This document shows, piece after piece, positions 22,241 through 33,526 of a stretch of DNA of 64,000 nucleotides; position 1 is the first letter of the stretch, and each line of letters begins with the position of its first letter. This DNA is from Apodospora peruviana. Taxonomy: Eukaryota; Ascomycota; Sordariomycetes; Sordariales; Lasiosphaeriaceae. Under the pieces are notes generated by a model. That model ran no database searches. It saw nothing but the letters and a program-made list of their open reading frames with translations, and was not told the DNA's origin. Both the position numbers and the translations under genes were made by a program. Location: NCBI GenBank assembly GCA_033439685.1, contig JAUEDM010000006.1, positions 3,534,001 through 3,598,000 on the forward strand. Direction: 5' to 3'.

Positions 22241-23713
22241 GAGTGTGTATTTACGATGTCCTGGCCTTGTAAGTTGCGATGCGATACAGACGTCTTAGTC
22301 TCTTTCGTGGTTGGTATGGTCCCTCGGCATGGTTGGATTACTTAAAGATACCATAGCCTGTCATAAGTCCATTGCGTCCGAAATATTTCACTCAGCCAAA
22401 GCTCGAACCTGAGGGAGGGATCCATGCCTCCGCAATTTGTGTAGGTAGGTAGCTACCTCGAAGCAAGACCGCGGGATCGCGCCTTCCCAGACCTCTAGCT
22501 GGAAGGTGCGAGCCGACTTCAAGTGGATCTGCTGTAGTCTCGGTCCCGGTGACCGGTGGAGTTACAGGCGGTCAGCAACTCACGGCAGGAGCCATTGCTA
22601 CCGCAGGTGTTTGAACATGACCAGTTCGGTGAGGATGTTCATGCACCATCCCTCCAGATCTTTACCATTTCACGCCGCTGTATTTTATACCTTACATACA
22701 TCAACCTACAAGTCACAACCGACTGACTCAATTATCAAAGCACGAGACGATTCCTTTGGGTATGTTCGTACTATGAGCAACATCCAGGCAAATATGTTTG
22801 CAATGAAACCTGGAAGGCAGACGACGCATCTGCGTTTGCGACTTCCTTCCGTCCATGTTCGATGACATTTCACGTCAGACTCGCTCCGCCATGGGTTGCT
22901 CCTGTCTTTCCAAGTGCATATCACCTGGTCATGAGAACAAAGACCACGCGGCTTTCCGAGCTCCGAGACGTCCACTCGTCCCGATCTGGAACTTCCTCCT
23001 GACCGTCGAGGTTGCCCAACTCCAGTTACACCACGCCTCTCCACATTGTGCCAACTTGCCGTTGTCTTCGCCAATTACCATATAAGCATCTCCAAATTTG
23101 CAATTTCAAACCCGCCGTGGTTGGCGGTCTTCAACGCCCGACCCGTCACACCTGTGATTACTTGGATTTTTGGCGTACATCTTTCTCTGACATTTAAGGT
23201 CTCATCAATCGGCTCACGATGCGGCTCACCCCCTGCCAGATTGGCGTCGCTCGCAGTTGCGTCGATACATTGCTTCTGTGCACAATGTGCCCTACCGTCT
23301 CTGACGCCTATTCGGGCATCGTGGCGCGCCCTGCAGTGCCAACCTGCACATGCAGCCAATCGTCTGACGCAGGACCGACAGGGAGTCTGACCACAGCCAA
23401 TCTCATCGCCGTCGAGCTGCGCAAAAAGCAACGTGGTAGGCCTTGAATGTCGGTCAACCCAATAAGATCCGTCTGTCTTCATCGCACTTGCGTCGGCTCG
23501 CAAGATGACGGGAGTGTGCGACGAAAATCATGAAGCCTGGAACGGAGCCACACCACCTCAGAGCCCTAATCTCTCTCAGCCCTGACGCACCGTTGTCCGT
23601 CTATCAAATAGACCTCTGCCCTGGCCGAACCGGTCTGAAGAGCTTCATCCCTACCGACAAAGTCACGCTCGAGTTCCTTTGCACAGTCCACGGCGACGTC
23701 CACGGGAATCGAC
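22241..23713. other. long spacer, no secure gene
   Basis: The 3' region of the transcription factor and upstream of the C2H2-like gene. The minus-strand frame at 23075-23503 and the plus frames near 22506 and 23530 show no motif, no splice context and atypical Arg/Cys-rich composition, so I leave them out. Confidence 0.4.
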
Positions 23714-26148
23714 ATGACTCAACCCAGTCCAGCAGCAGTACTGGAGGACGAGGCAGCCTTGTCCCAACCTCAATGGTCTCGTTCTCCTTACCATGACCTG
23801 CGGCGGTTTGGCAAGTCCGATCTGGCCGCCGGCGACAGCAACTGGGTGATGAGAACGCACAGTAGTTCCACATCTGCAACCTCACGCTCTCCTAGCCCCT
23901 GCCACTCCTCCGAGAGCTCCCAATATTATGCTGCTTCCACCAGCAGTTTGGCAACATCTCAAGCTGCAATATCGGCAACTGACTGCGGCGTCCCGAACTA
24001 TGACGACCCCGAGGCATGTGGGAACAACAAGTGGCCCGGTAACGACGAGTAAGTTGCAAATGTCCAATCCTTCACACCAGGCAGACTGTAAACCACCATA
24101 TCATTGCTCCCACTAGTTCGTCAGTGGGACTGTTCCGCCGTGGTTTGATAGTGGTCTCGATCTGCTGTACAGTTCCTAACTCCGGGGTATTCAGCAACCC
24201 AAGGATGCCAATGCGCCGCCCGAGCCCGTCAACACCAGCCAGCCGCTTTGCTCGGTCCGTGAAGGATTTGGCTGCGAGGTCACCAAGCCGGCCGAGTTCG
24301 CTCAGACACGCAATATCCCTAAGTCGGGAAGGGGTCGAGCCTGAAGCAGCCGGTTCTGAACATCCAGAGTCGGATATCAGCGACAGTGAGAGTGACACTG
24401 TTGGCGACAGTGATACCGACAATGACGACGACAATGAATGGAGTGGTCAGAACGGTAATCTCGAGTCGATGATTATCGCCGCAGTTGACGGAGACCTTTC
24501 CCTTGCCGCATTTCTGGTCCCACTCCTGCACAACGACTTTCAGCTAGCCTTGAAGAGTAAAGTTGACTCCTGGCAGTGTACAACCGCTCATGGCAGTGCA
24601 GACGGATCTCCAGGGGGCAAGCCCTCGAAGACGGACGCATCGCAAGGCCAAGATTCGGGGAATTCGAGGAAGCGTCGGCGACGATCAAGTTCGGATGGCG
24701 GTGGAAGGGAAGCCAGCGGCGGCGGGGATGGCGACGAAGGTGACGAGGACGAAGACAACACTGGCGACCTGGGACAAAGTCCGCCTGATGGGGCAGACCC
24801 AACGCCAACCCTAGCATGTCCGTTCCACAAACGAGATCCCGTTAAGTACGGGATCCAGTCAGGAAACTCGGCAGGTACCAAGAAACATAAGTACAGAGGG
24901 TGCATTGGACCTGGTTATAAGTCGATCCAGCGGCTAAAGTGAGTCAAGTGGGCCCCGCTCCCAAGGACAAAGCCACGTGCAGCTGACCTTGATACCCAGG
25001 GAACATTTGAAGCGGGTGCATTCGCCGGTTCAATGCGATCGCTGCTACGAGATATTCCCGGGTAGCCTCAAAGAGCGCGCGGCATGTCTAGCGAGGTTGG
25101 CGGAGCACCGCAAGATGGACGTGTCCTGCGAGCGTGGGGACCCATCTATGAAGGAAGGAATAGACGAAACCCAATGGGCAGTTCTCGACAAGCAGAGTCG
25201 CAAAAAGAACCAGGAGGCTCACAGGCTAGAGAAGTGGTATGAGATTTGGGAGGTCTTGTTCCCAGAACCGGGCGTTGAGCGCCCAGAAAATCCTTGTCAG
25301 TGTTGCCTCCTTTGTTTCAGAAGAATGATATGTTCTGACCTTCTTGCGCAAAAGGGAACGATCTTGTCATACCCCATACATCCAAAACGGCGATATCAGG
25401 CGAGGATAGTTTCGCCAAACTCTTCATCACCATCATGCAACACAAGGTTCTCCAGAAGGAGATCGATGAAGAGGTTTTCAAGGCGATCCGAGGGCCACTA
25501 GAGAGCGCTGCCCGACAAGCCTTGCGAGCACATATCAACATTCTCGGCCCACCCTCAACGGAAACCTCTTCCAGCGAGAGCAAGAACCGTCAGTCGTTAA
25601 TTGGTGGATCGTCGACACATCTGTCCGCTCCAGCGACGACATCATCGCACCAGTTGTCGGCAACGACTGGCACAACCTCGATGACCGCCAGCAGTCCAAT
25701 GCGAGGGCGGTCAGGACCAGCGGCGCCAAACACGGCCCCATATACGTTGAGCCCAGGATCCTACGGGATGGGTATGTCACAGTCGATGACACGAGCGCAC
25801 AGCCAGCAGCCGCAGCCTCAGTACACACACATGCACCACCCATCACCGTCGATGCAGGCGGGCCCATTGGGCCACCAGGTTTCCGGCTTTACCGCCGCAA
25901 TGCCCACAGATGATCCAGCAAATAGCTTCTACGGGTACCACAACTACATGTTTGCGGCGCCACCACCGCCAGCGCACCATCACCACCAGGGTCATGCAAA
26001 TTCGTGGCCCAGTCCGGGAAGTGTCTCGTTCACCGGGACACATCAAACAATGTCGCAGAATTTCGCTCCGCTGGGCCCGGGCGGGACGGATTCTTTCTTT
26101 GGAGATGTGAGAGATTTTGGGCAGGGTACTGGGCAGGAGGAACTTTGA
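23714..26148 (+). CDS. C2H2-like fungal nuclear protein with disordered C-terminus
   Basis: Exons 23714-24048, 24117-24938, 25000-25295 and 25355-26148 give 748 aa. The N-terminus is Ser-rich and disordered, then an acidic block (DISDSESDTVGDSDTDND), a basic KRRRRSSSDGGG nuclear-localisation candidate, and a Cys/His module starting ACPFHKRDP and continuing CIGPGYKSIQRLKEHL, RVH, CDRCYEIF. That module is the degenerate zinc finger seen in many uncharacterised fungal 'C2H2-type domain' proteins. After PENPWNDL a helical segment follows, and the last 200 residues are Ser/Gln/His/Gly-rich. Intron 3 uses a GTCAGT donor and an AAAAG acceptor, supported by restoration of the PENPW motif. Intron 1 could alternatively run to 24194, removing a hydrophobic stretch. 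Its role as a regulator is inferred. Confidence 0.75.
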
Positions 26149-26882
26149 GAAGGATCTGCGAGCGGTGGAGGGTACTTGAATTAGTGAGTGTCTGATTATG
26201 CCTCCGATTTGATCTCCTGTGGTATTAGATCTGTGCCTTGAATGCTGCTAACCGGATAACGTATTAGACTCCCTTTCGATTTCATCAAGGTGAAGGAAAA
26301 CCTTGGAACATGAGTAAAACAAATACGTTGCCAGATTATCGGTTATTATTTGACTTTTGAGGTTGCAAAGTCGTGGAATTCGTACGATTAGGTCGGGCGA
26401 GCTTTAACATATGAGACCAGGTAGGCACCCCATACATCAGTTTTTTCGACAAGAGGGTCGCTTTAATCACGGCACATCTTGGGTCAGCAAAACGACTGTG
26501 ATGCCACTAAACGGGGGCTGTCTGCAGTGGCAGTTATGGAATCACCTGCCTTAGATTTGTTCTCAGGAGGAGTTGTCTCTCTTTTACTACATCGACTCGT
26601 TGAGGAAACGGCTGTCTGTGTGGCAGGGAGGTGTTCTGTGTGTTTGGTCCTGAAGTTTATTTCATTCACAACGGTAGGTCACGACCAGTACAAGCACGGT
26701 AGTTTGGCTTGTGGGTTTAGTTTTTTCTTGAGCAAAATAGAATTCGTTTATCAGTAATTACTTGCGGTGTGGAGGAAGTCCAAAATCGGAGGCTCCGTTC
26801 TTAGCAAACCACTACCAGATCGATCTTCATTTTGCACCTCAGCCACAAACAACCATTAGCACTCAAGTATAGACGGATGGAA
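26149..26882. other. intergenic between convergent genes, no gene seen
   Basis: The C2H2-like gene (plus) and the DUF8021 gene (minus) end towards each other here. Short open frames have no motif. Confidence 0.5.
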
Positions 26883-27767
26883 TCAGAACCCAATATCCTG
26901 CGTCAAGATCGCCGGCACTTCGAGTCCACAGTTGGCAACAGGGCTGCACAGCGTCATGGAATGGATGTGCCGAATCGTCCCGTTGACGATGCGAAACTCG
27001 TGGCTGTCGGGGCCGAGGATGCCAAAGTTGCTGATGACATCGACCACGCCAAGTGTCTCGTCGATCACGTAGCGGCGGTTTGTAGTCAGGATGGTCACGT
27101 CGGGGATGTCGGTGTCGCAGTCGCCGTCGGCGTCGAGGTAGCCGCCCTCTAGTCTTGTGCAGGGTTTTCCCCAGGGTACTTTGACGGTCTTGTTGACGAA
27201 GACGTCGTAGTACGCGTCTGCGGCTGCTTGGAGGACCGCGCGGGAGTCGCGAGACCCAGGAGGAATGGGGGACCAGTTTTCGCGAAGGGTGTAGTGGAGG
27301 GTGTGGGTTGCGTTGAAGAAGAGATCGCCGTTTGTTGTTATGATGCTATTTATTGAGATGATGCTACTAGTAAGGTTGGTGCCGGACGAGGAAGGGGAGA
27401 GGTGGAGTTGTGTGCCGATTTGGTATGGGTGTGAAGGGGTGGTTACCAAGAGTTCGGTGTAGGATGCGCAGTTTGGGACGTCGTAGGCGGTGCGGGAGTG
27501 GTCGACCTTTAGGCCTGATGGAAATAATGCGAGGATGCTCCCGTTGGAGATGTTCAGGGGAACAAGGTTTTCGAGGTAGGTGAAGTTGGTTGGGGAGAGG
27601 AACGGGAGAAGCCAGTTGAGTTGGCCTGTGGATTGGGCAATCAGGTAGCGGGATGTGGCTGTTTGGAGGGAGGAGAGGGAGCACGGTGAGGAAGTTGAGG
27701 TTGATGCCATTGAGGAGTGAATCAAGAGGAAGAGGATGATGGCTGGGGTGGAGGGTGACGGATACAT
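26883..27767 (-). CDS. secreted protein with DUF8021-like domain
   Basis: Single exon, 294 aa. Residues 1-20 are a signal peptide (MYPSPSTPAIILFLLIHSSMA). Several N-glycosylation sites (NFT, NIS, NGS, NLT, NAT, NKT, NGT) support secretion. The C-terminal third carries the recognisable run of this Pezizomycotina family: an aromatic/Asp-rich YYDVFVNKTVKVPWGKPC segment, an acidic DADGDCDTDIP segment with paired Cys, then RRYVIDETLGVVDVISNFG and an H-F-R-I-VNG-T-I-RHIH element before a final Cys pair. The biochemical function of DUF8021 proteins is not known to me. The gene is divergent from the SNG1-like gene across 872 bp. Confidence 0.78.
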   Translation of the reverse strand: MYPSPSTPAIILFLLIHSSMASTSTSSPCSLSSLQTATSRYLIAQSTGQLNWLLPFLSPTNFTYLENLVPLNISNGSILALFPSGLKVDHSRTAYDVPNCASYTELLVTTPSHPYQIGTQLHLSPSSSGTNLTSSIISINSIITTNGDLFFNATHTLHYTLRENWSPIPPGSRDSRAVLQAAADAYYDVFVNKTVKVPWGKPCTRLEGGYLDADGDCDTDIPDVTILTTNRRYVIDETLGVVDVISNFGILGPDSHEFRIVNGTIRHIHSMTLCSPVANCGLEVPAILTQDIGF

Positions 27768-28639
27768 CTTGAATTATGGTAAGTAGATGTTGAGAAGAGT
27801 TTGACGAAGTGGTCATTCTTCCACGATCATTGCAAGAAGATGTTGCTACAACTACGGTCTACTTAAGTATCTTGGCATGGGTGGCCCATCAATCGAGGAG
27901 AGAGGGCAGAAGGTAAACATGAAGATGCCGTTCTCATTATACACGGCAAAACGGCAAGAGATATTGCCGGACGTTCAGACCCCTCTCGCCAGATCTGTTG
28001 TGTAACCAACCCTCACTGAGATCCAAAGGGTGAAATTGTTCCCATCGGCCGCTGGTGCATACCGGGAGATGGACCTAGCAATGAGGCTAGCATGATGATG
28101 CCGGGTATCATTTAAATGGGTGGTGTTGGCGGCCGCTCGCCGATGAAGCAAACAGATGTATGGTTCGAATGAGAGAACATTACAGACGTAGACACCTGCA
28201 TGAAATGATATGAAAGAAACCCCCCCCCCGACGTCATTCTCGTGATCCCGTCTTGTTCCCGGTCCATTGTCGGGCAAGTGTCGGGGTCAACGAAGCGGGA
28301 ACTTCCGGCTGCATCTGCTGTACCTCGAGGATAAAGCTTGCGAATTGGCGAGCGGAAGGGCGCAACTGGGCGATTGTCTACTTCTTCATCAACCAAATTG
28401 GGGTGCGCCGACATGTATCTGGTTTGTCAATTGCCCACAAGAAAGGGGGCTGATTCAGCCCACCCAATTCCGAACAACTACCGAGACTTTTTATGAGGAT
28501 GAGTAAGAGTTTGCTTGATTCAACCTCGATTCCTTCCTTTAACGTTCAACATGTTTACTTAAAAAGCGTCGTCTGTCCTTTATCTTTGTAGGGTTGAGCA
28601 ACTGGGACTTCAACCAACAGCTGCCGTTTACTATTCACA
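27768..28639. promoter_or_regulatory. divergent intergenic promoter region
   Basis: 872 bp between the start codons of the DUF8021 secreted protein (minus) and the SNG1-like membrane protein (plus). A C9 run lies at about 28221. No gene inside. The 5' leader of the plus gene may hold an intron (GTAGGG near 28588 is possible), but this is not needed for the coding sequence. Confidence 0.4.
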
Positions 28640-30262
28640 ATGCCATCAATCAAGACACTCTACCCCCGGGCCCTCGACCCCCGCCCATCCAGGACGGATC
28701 CGGCCAGGAAAACCGCCGTCCACGCCTTCACCAAGGGGGCCATCACCAATTTCCTCCTCCTCCAGTTACTCTTCCTCGGCTTGTTTGCCTACGTCTTTGG
28801 CGCCCTGTACCAGCAGGGCAGCCACGTCCACAACCTTGGTGTCGTGTTTGTCGATTATGACCAGGGCGGCGCAATCGGGCGCGCGGTCCGGGCGGCCTAC
28901 GCCTCTCTCCAGGGCCAGAACTTTCCCACACTAATAGAGCGACCGCCTTCCGAGATCCCGACCCGCCATGACCTGCTGGACGAGGTCTGCAAGACGCGGT
29001 ACTGGGCCGCCGTCTACGTTACCGACGGTGCTTCAAGAAGGCTTCAGGATGCATTGACCGCCGACGGTGCAGCTGCAACCTACGACAACACGGACGTGAT
29101 GGGCTTCATCTGGAACGAGGCTCTCTACGCATCCCTTATCGACGGCTTGATAGCCAACAACATCGGTCGCCTCTCCGATTCTGCGCGAATGGCCTACACA
29201 TCCAACTTGACATCAGTGCCGCATCCAGCAGCGCCCTCCGTGCTGGCGCAGCCCTGGGCCCTCCAGTCCATCAACATCCAGCCGACCGAGCAAGGCTCCC
29301 GCGCAATCTACAACACAGTCGTTATCATCCTCATCCTGATCCAGGAATTTTTTTATCTTGGCACCATCAACGGCCTCTACGCGCAGTTCAAGCTCTACGC
29401 CAATGCCTCGCCCTACCGCATCGTCCTGATCCGCCTGCTCAACTCGCTCGCGTACACCATGATTGGCTCGCTTTGCGTCATGGCCACCATTTTTGCGTTT
29501 CGGTCGGGCTGGAACATCAACGGCAACCAGTTTGTGCTGTCGTGGATTACTTTCTGGCTGTTCGCGCACGTCAACTTTTTGACCTTGGACGTGTTCACCA
29601 TCTGGCTGCCGCATCCGTACGTGCCCATGGCCCTGGTGACGTGGATTGCGACCAACGTCACGTCCGTCCTGCTGCCCTTTGCGCTGAGCCCGGCGTTCTA
29701 TCGAGTCGGTTACGCGCTGCCGGCGCACGAGGTCTACCAAACTCTCATAGATATCTGGTCCAGGGGCTGCAATCCGCAGCTGAGGTACTCGCTGCCGATT
29801 CTGTTCGCTTGGGAGGTAGTTACTTTTGCGCTGAGCGTCGTGGGCGTGTTTCGCCGGTGTCATATTGCCATTCTGGGCGAGGAGATGCAAGCGAAGGAGT
29901 TCAAAGAGCGCGTGGACACGGCTGTTGCGTTTGAGATGGGCCGCAAGCGTCTTAGGTCCCGTCGTAACACCATTGTCTCTGAGGAACAAGACCAACCTGC
30001 CACCAGCGCAATTGAGATGAAGCGGCAGATAACCGCGGAGGAAACACAGGATGGTACGGATGGGGGCGATGTTGAAGAGGTTGACACGGTTGATGAGAAA
30101 GCGGCCGAGAGGGATGCTGAGGAGCTGGCCGAGATCATGTCGCGGGTTACCACTCGACAGCGCCGGGAGCAGGATAAGGGTCACACAGCCAACAGGGATT
30201 GTGACTTTGGCCCGGCGTTTGAGCTGCCGTTTACGCGGAGGGATGCTGCTGGTGATGAGTGA
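28640..30262 (+). CDS. SNG1-like (DUF3533) multi-pass membrane protein
   Basis: Single exon, 540 aa. The topology fits the nitrosoguanidine-resistance protein SNG1/DUF3533 family: one N-terminal helix (FLLLQLLFLGLFAYVFGALY, about residues 37-57), a large non-cytosolic domain of about 160 residues opening with LGVVFVDYDQGGAIGRA, then five to six helices from IYNTVVIILILIQEFFYLG to LFAWEVVTFALSVVGVF, and a charged cytosolic tail of about 120 residues rich in Glu. The family acts in resistance to nitrosoguanidine and related stresses in yeast; the transport or regulatory mechanism is unresolved. The first ATG is used. A long antisense frame here is a shadow of the GC-rich coding sequence. Confidence 0.88.
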   Translation: MPSIKTLYPRALDPRPSRTDPARKTAVHAFTKGAITNFLLLQLLFLGLFAYVFGALYQQGSHVHNLGVVFVDYDQGGAIGRAVRAAYASLQGQNFPTLIERPPSEIPTRHDLLDEVCKTRYWAAVYVTDGASRRLQDALTADGAAATYDNTDVMGFIWNEALYASLIDGLIANNIGRLSDSARMAYTSNLTSVPHPAAPSVLAQPWALQSINIQPTEQGSRAIYNTVVIILILIQEFFYLGTINGLYAQFKLYANASPYRIVLIRLLNSLAYTMIGSLCVMATIFAFRSGWNINGNQFVLSWITFWLFAHVNFLTLDVFTIWLPHPYVPMALVTWIATNVTSVLLPFALSPAFYRVGYALPAHEVYQTLIDIWSRGCNPQLRYSLPILFAWEVVTFALSVVGVFRRCHIAILGEEMQAKEFKERVDTAVAFEMGRKRLRSRRNTIVSEEQDQPATSAIEMKRQITAEETQDGTDGGDVEEVDTVDEKAAERDAEELAEIMSRVTTRQRREQDKGHTANRDCDFGPAFELPFTRRDAAGDE

Positions 30263-30813
30263 TAACCCCAAAATCTGGCGTAAACTCTTACTCAGGTTCA
30301 GGATGGGTGGCCTGAGAAATAGGGGCGAAAATAATGTAGGTAGCCTGAGACAAGGGCAGCCAGCCATATATTGGTAGACTGAAACGAGATCAAAATGGGC
30401 GTTTAAGGTACTTGTTTTTCGGCCCGGCTTGATATTAAGCTAGGTCTGGTAATTCTTAGCTACTGCCAGGAGTGGTCAACATTTAGGACTTCTATACGCG
30501 TACCAGCATGCTATTCAGCTCGCTACAACTTAGTGTGAAACCAGTTGTTGACCTAAAATCAGTTGAGACTTGGGTTTGCTCGCGCCACTTCCACAGCTCC
30601 TCTGGACAATCCTGATGACTCGTGCCTACAAGTAACAGCCAATGACACCGCGCCACGGGAACCGAGAACTTCCGAAGCGGGGTAGGTAAGTTTGATATCA
30701 AATACTCCGTCAGAGTTGTTGTGCTGATTGACCGCCTTGAGTGTTGAAGCTGTTTTCGGCCTCATATATATTGGGCAAGAGGTACGGTACTACACTCGTA
30801 AACATTGACCACA
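30263..30813. other. intergenic promoter region
   Basis: 551 bp before the phosphatase-family gene. CATATATATTGGGC at about 30763-30776 is TATA-like, roughly 45 bp before the ATG. No gene seen. Confidence 0.4.
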
Positions 30814-31887
30814 ATGGCAGCAACAACACCAAGGAAGTTCAAGTTTACCGCCACTACTGGGTTCTTTGAGCACGATAATGACCGACCTACCACAGTCCCT
30901 CCGGTTGAAGTGGTGAGTTACCACATGTCTCTCTTGTGGTTTGAGATTCTTCAATTTGCTAACCTTGTTCGCAAAGATCACTTCACCAGGCCTCGGTCTA
31001 ATCGACCGCTCTTACAAGACTGACGAAACGCTGGATCCTGAGCGGAACAAGCACACCCAGTGGGAGCGGTTTGTGCACTACCTCAACCACCTGAACACCG
31101 GCGGTGGTGGTAAGGTCGTGTACAAACTCATCTATGCTGCTCGCCACGGGGAGGGATACCACAATGTCAAGGAGGCAGAGGTTGGGACTATAGCCTGGGA
31201 GGTCAGTACCTGACCTGTTCTTAACCCATCGTCATCCACCCTCCGCTTTCACCCCTATCGACGTCTTACCGCTGTTAACATATAAAACCAACATAGTCCT
31301 ACTGGGCCAAGCTAGACGGTGATGGCAAAACCGTCTGGGCCGACGCCAACCTCACGCCAACCGGCACTCGCCAGGCCCTGGCAATGAACTGCTTCTGGCA
31401 GAACGCCGCCCAATCACTAAGAATCCCTCTTCCGCGCCGCCACTACGCCAGCCCGCTCACCCGCTGCCTGGGTACCTGCAAGCTGGCTTTCTCAGGTCTA
31501 TCTCTACCCCCGACCTCGGGTATCGAGACCCCGGCGTTCAGGCCAGTCATCAAGGAAATGGCTCGCGAGCGGCTGGGCATCCATACCTGTGACCGCCGAC
31601 GGACGCGCACCGAGATATGTGAGAGCCATCCTGAGTTTACGGTTGAAGACGGATTCGCGGAAAATGACGAGCTGTGGAAACCGGATGTCAGGGAGACGTT
31701 GGCTGAGCATGTCGTTAGAGTGGAGGCATTGCTGGCGGACCTGTTTGCGAATGATGATGAGACGATCATCTCGGTTACTGCGCACTCTGGGACCATTCTT
31801 GCGCTGTATGCGGCTATTGGACATCCTGAGGTGCGGTTGGCGCCGGGGACTATATTTCCTGTTTTGGTTAGAGGGGAGGTTGTTTGA
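30814..31887 (+). CDS. histidine phosphatase (phosphoglycerate mutase-like) family protein
   Basis: Exons 30814-30912, 30977-31201 and 31297-31887 give 304 aa. The branch-1 histidine phosphatase signature is present: A-R-H-G-E-G with the phospho-acceptor His90 and Arg89, Arg163-region PLTRCLGT, Glu199 in the RERLGIHTCD segment, and the second catalytic His271 in SVTAHSGT. This layout is typical of fungal PMU1-like phosphatases rather than glycolytic mutases, which are closer to 230-250 aa with a different linker. No signal peptide, so cytosolic. Intron 1 (64 nt, GTGAGT, CTAAC branch, AAG acceptor) and intron 2 (95 nt, GTCAGT...ATAG) preserve GLIDRSY and WAKLDGDGKTVW. The substrate is unknown; a small phosphate ester is likely. 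Confidence 0.88.
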
Positions 31888-32445
31888 TGATGGTGATAAT
31901 TAGTTGAGACTTGAGAGGAGTTTGATGTCTTTTTCAGCTAGTTTATATAGGATGGAAGATACCTGTCGAACCGGTTCAGGGATGCTTAGACTTGCCTCTC
32001 GGGGGCCAAGTAAGAACTAATAAGCCGCACATAGAATTCCCCCTAAGCAGCCCTGACTGTACCAGCTCAGTTGTTGCCGAGGTGTATGCAGCGGCAAGCC
32101 CCGGGGCAGAAAATTTTTACCTCGTTCCTTTTAGTCTCGGGAAATATCCTTACAAACTAACAATACATCTTCTTGTTCCTCGCTGTCGGGTCATCCCGCG
32201 TTAATCTCCCCGACTGGCTGCAACGCTGACCTGGAGCTGAAATGTCCCCCTTCAATTTTGTGCCATGTATCCATGTGGCAGTACCAATATTGTGTGTGTG
32301 CCGCAGGCAGCAACCCACCATCCATTCTGTAATCAGCTGAACCCTTGAGCATACGGTATAAATTATTCACTATAAATCCGTGACCAAAGAACCCAATTTT
32401 GGTCCGGCTCTGTGTCTACCTCGAGTGGACATTCCAACTTTTAAA
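31888..32445. other. intergenic, promoter of the cutinase-family gene
   Basis: No gene. Contains the paired TATA elements listed separately. An open frame at 31992-32204 has no supporting signals. Confidence 0.45.
32357..32377 (+). promoter_or_regulatory. paired TATA elements of the cutinase-family gene
   Basis: TATAAAT occurs at 32357-32363 and again at 32371-32377, 70-90 bp before the ATG at 32446. Two closely spaced copies suggest a strong or inducible core promoter. Confidence 0.5.
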
Positions 32446-33236
32446 ATGAAGCTCACCACTCCCATCCTCCCACTGGTTCTGCATCTCAGGGCCACCGGCG
32501 CCCAACCTCTCGCTTGCGCCTTGGGAGCACACATCATCGTCGCCCGCGCCAGCACCGAGAAACCAGGCACTGGCACCATCGGCATCATTGCTAACCGCGT
32601 CGCGAATCGGATCCCCGGCTCCGACATCGTCGCCGTCGAGTACCCCGCTACACTCGGTGACTATGTCGAGTCCGAAACGGCTGGTGTTGTCGAGATGAGG
32701 AGGCTCGTTGTTGAATACGCTGCTGCGTGTCCACAGGGAAAGATTGTGTTGATGGGGTATAGCCAGGGGGCGCATGTCTCGGCTGATGTGGTTTGTGGGA
32801 ATACTGAGGATGGGTTTCCGCAGAGTGATCCGCTTTCCGTGGATGTTTCGGAGAAAAGTAGGTTGTTGTTATGCCCTCTTTCTGACCAGATTTGGCTGAC
32901 GGAGGAAAACCAGTTTCTGCCATCGTCATGATGGGCGACCCCTCGCATAGCTCCAGCGCTGCGTTCAACAGGGGCACCTCAATCAAGGACGGTGTAAGTG
33001 ACACACTTTTCTCCGTCCCGCATCATCGGCTAACAGAATTATTCCAGCTCTTCCCTCGACAAAACAACGCCGGCTGCGCAGCAGTTCAGTCCAAAATGGT
33101 CTCGTATTGCGATACCGGGGACAGATTCTGCGACCGGGGGGATGACGAGGGAGTGCATCGTCAATACATCCAGATTTATGGAGCCGAGGCTGTCAATTTT
33201 GTTGTGAGTAAAGTCAACGGTTTGCAGGAAAAGTGA
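32446..33236 (+). CDS. cutinase-family (CE5) serine esterase
   Basis: Exons 32446-32857, 32914-32993 and 33048-33236 give 226 aa. It should cleave ester bonds of cutin or acetylated xylan outside the cell. The core motif HIIVARASTEKPGTG marks the family. The nucleophile elbow GYSQGAH holds Ser106, and the C-terminal part shows CDTGDRFC with Asp189 and His201 in GVHRQY, completing the triad. Disulfide cysteines are at 24, 95, 117, 174, 185 and 192. The N-terminus is hydrophobic but short of a textbook signal peptide (about residues 1-19). Intron 1 (56 nt) was chosen over a 32-nt alternative because it has a proper branch site and gives VSEKISAIVMMGDP, the family pattern. The acetylxylan esterase type is slightly favoured by the HIIVARAST opening. 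Confidence 0.85.
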
Positions 33237-33526
33237 GGCAAGGTTGGGAGTTGAAAGACGTTGAAGGACGCCTACAAAATAGTATCCTGTGACCCCCTGG
33301 TCCCGGGTCGTGGGTGGATAGGCTGCGTGGGATTGGGAGAGCCGGAGGTGAACGAGTTGCTGGCACGGAAGAATTTGTGACAATTGTTTGACAGAAATGA
33401 ACCACCAGGATCAAGAGACGGGAAGATTCATGAGACACTGCTGGCTATGTCGGCTGTATCACTTCACCTTATCCTGAAAAGCCCTTCGAGTCCAGCCTCA
33501 CTCGTGTCGTAATCACCCACTCCTCA

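Noticed and set aside
23075..23503. 142-aa minus-strand frame
   Set aside because: Arg/Cys/His-rich, no motif, no splice signals, in the upstream region of the C2H2-like gene.
29213..30367. 384-aa minus-strand open frame
   Set aside because: Antisense to the SNG1-like gene; composition is Arg/His/Gln-rich with no domain; a shadow.
32858..32889. 32-nt intron in the cutinase-family gene
   Set aside because: Too short and its branch site would touch the acceptor; the 56-nt alternative restores the family motif.
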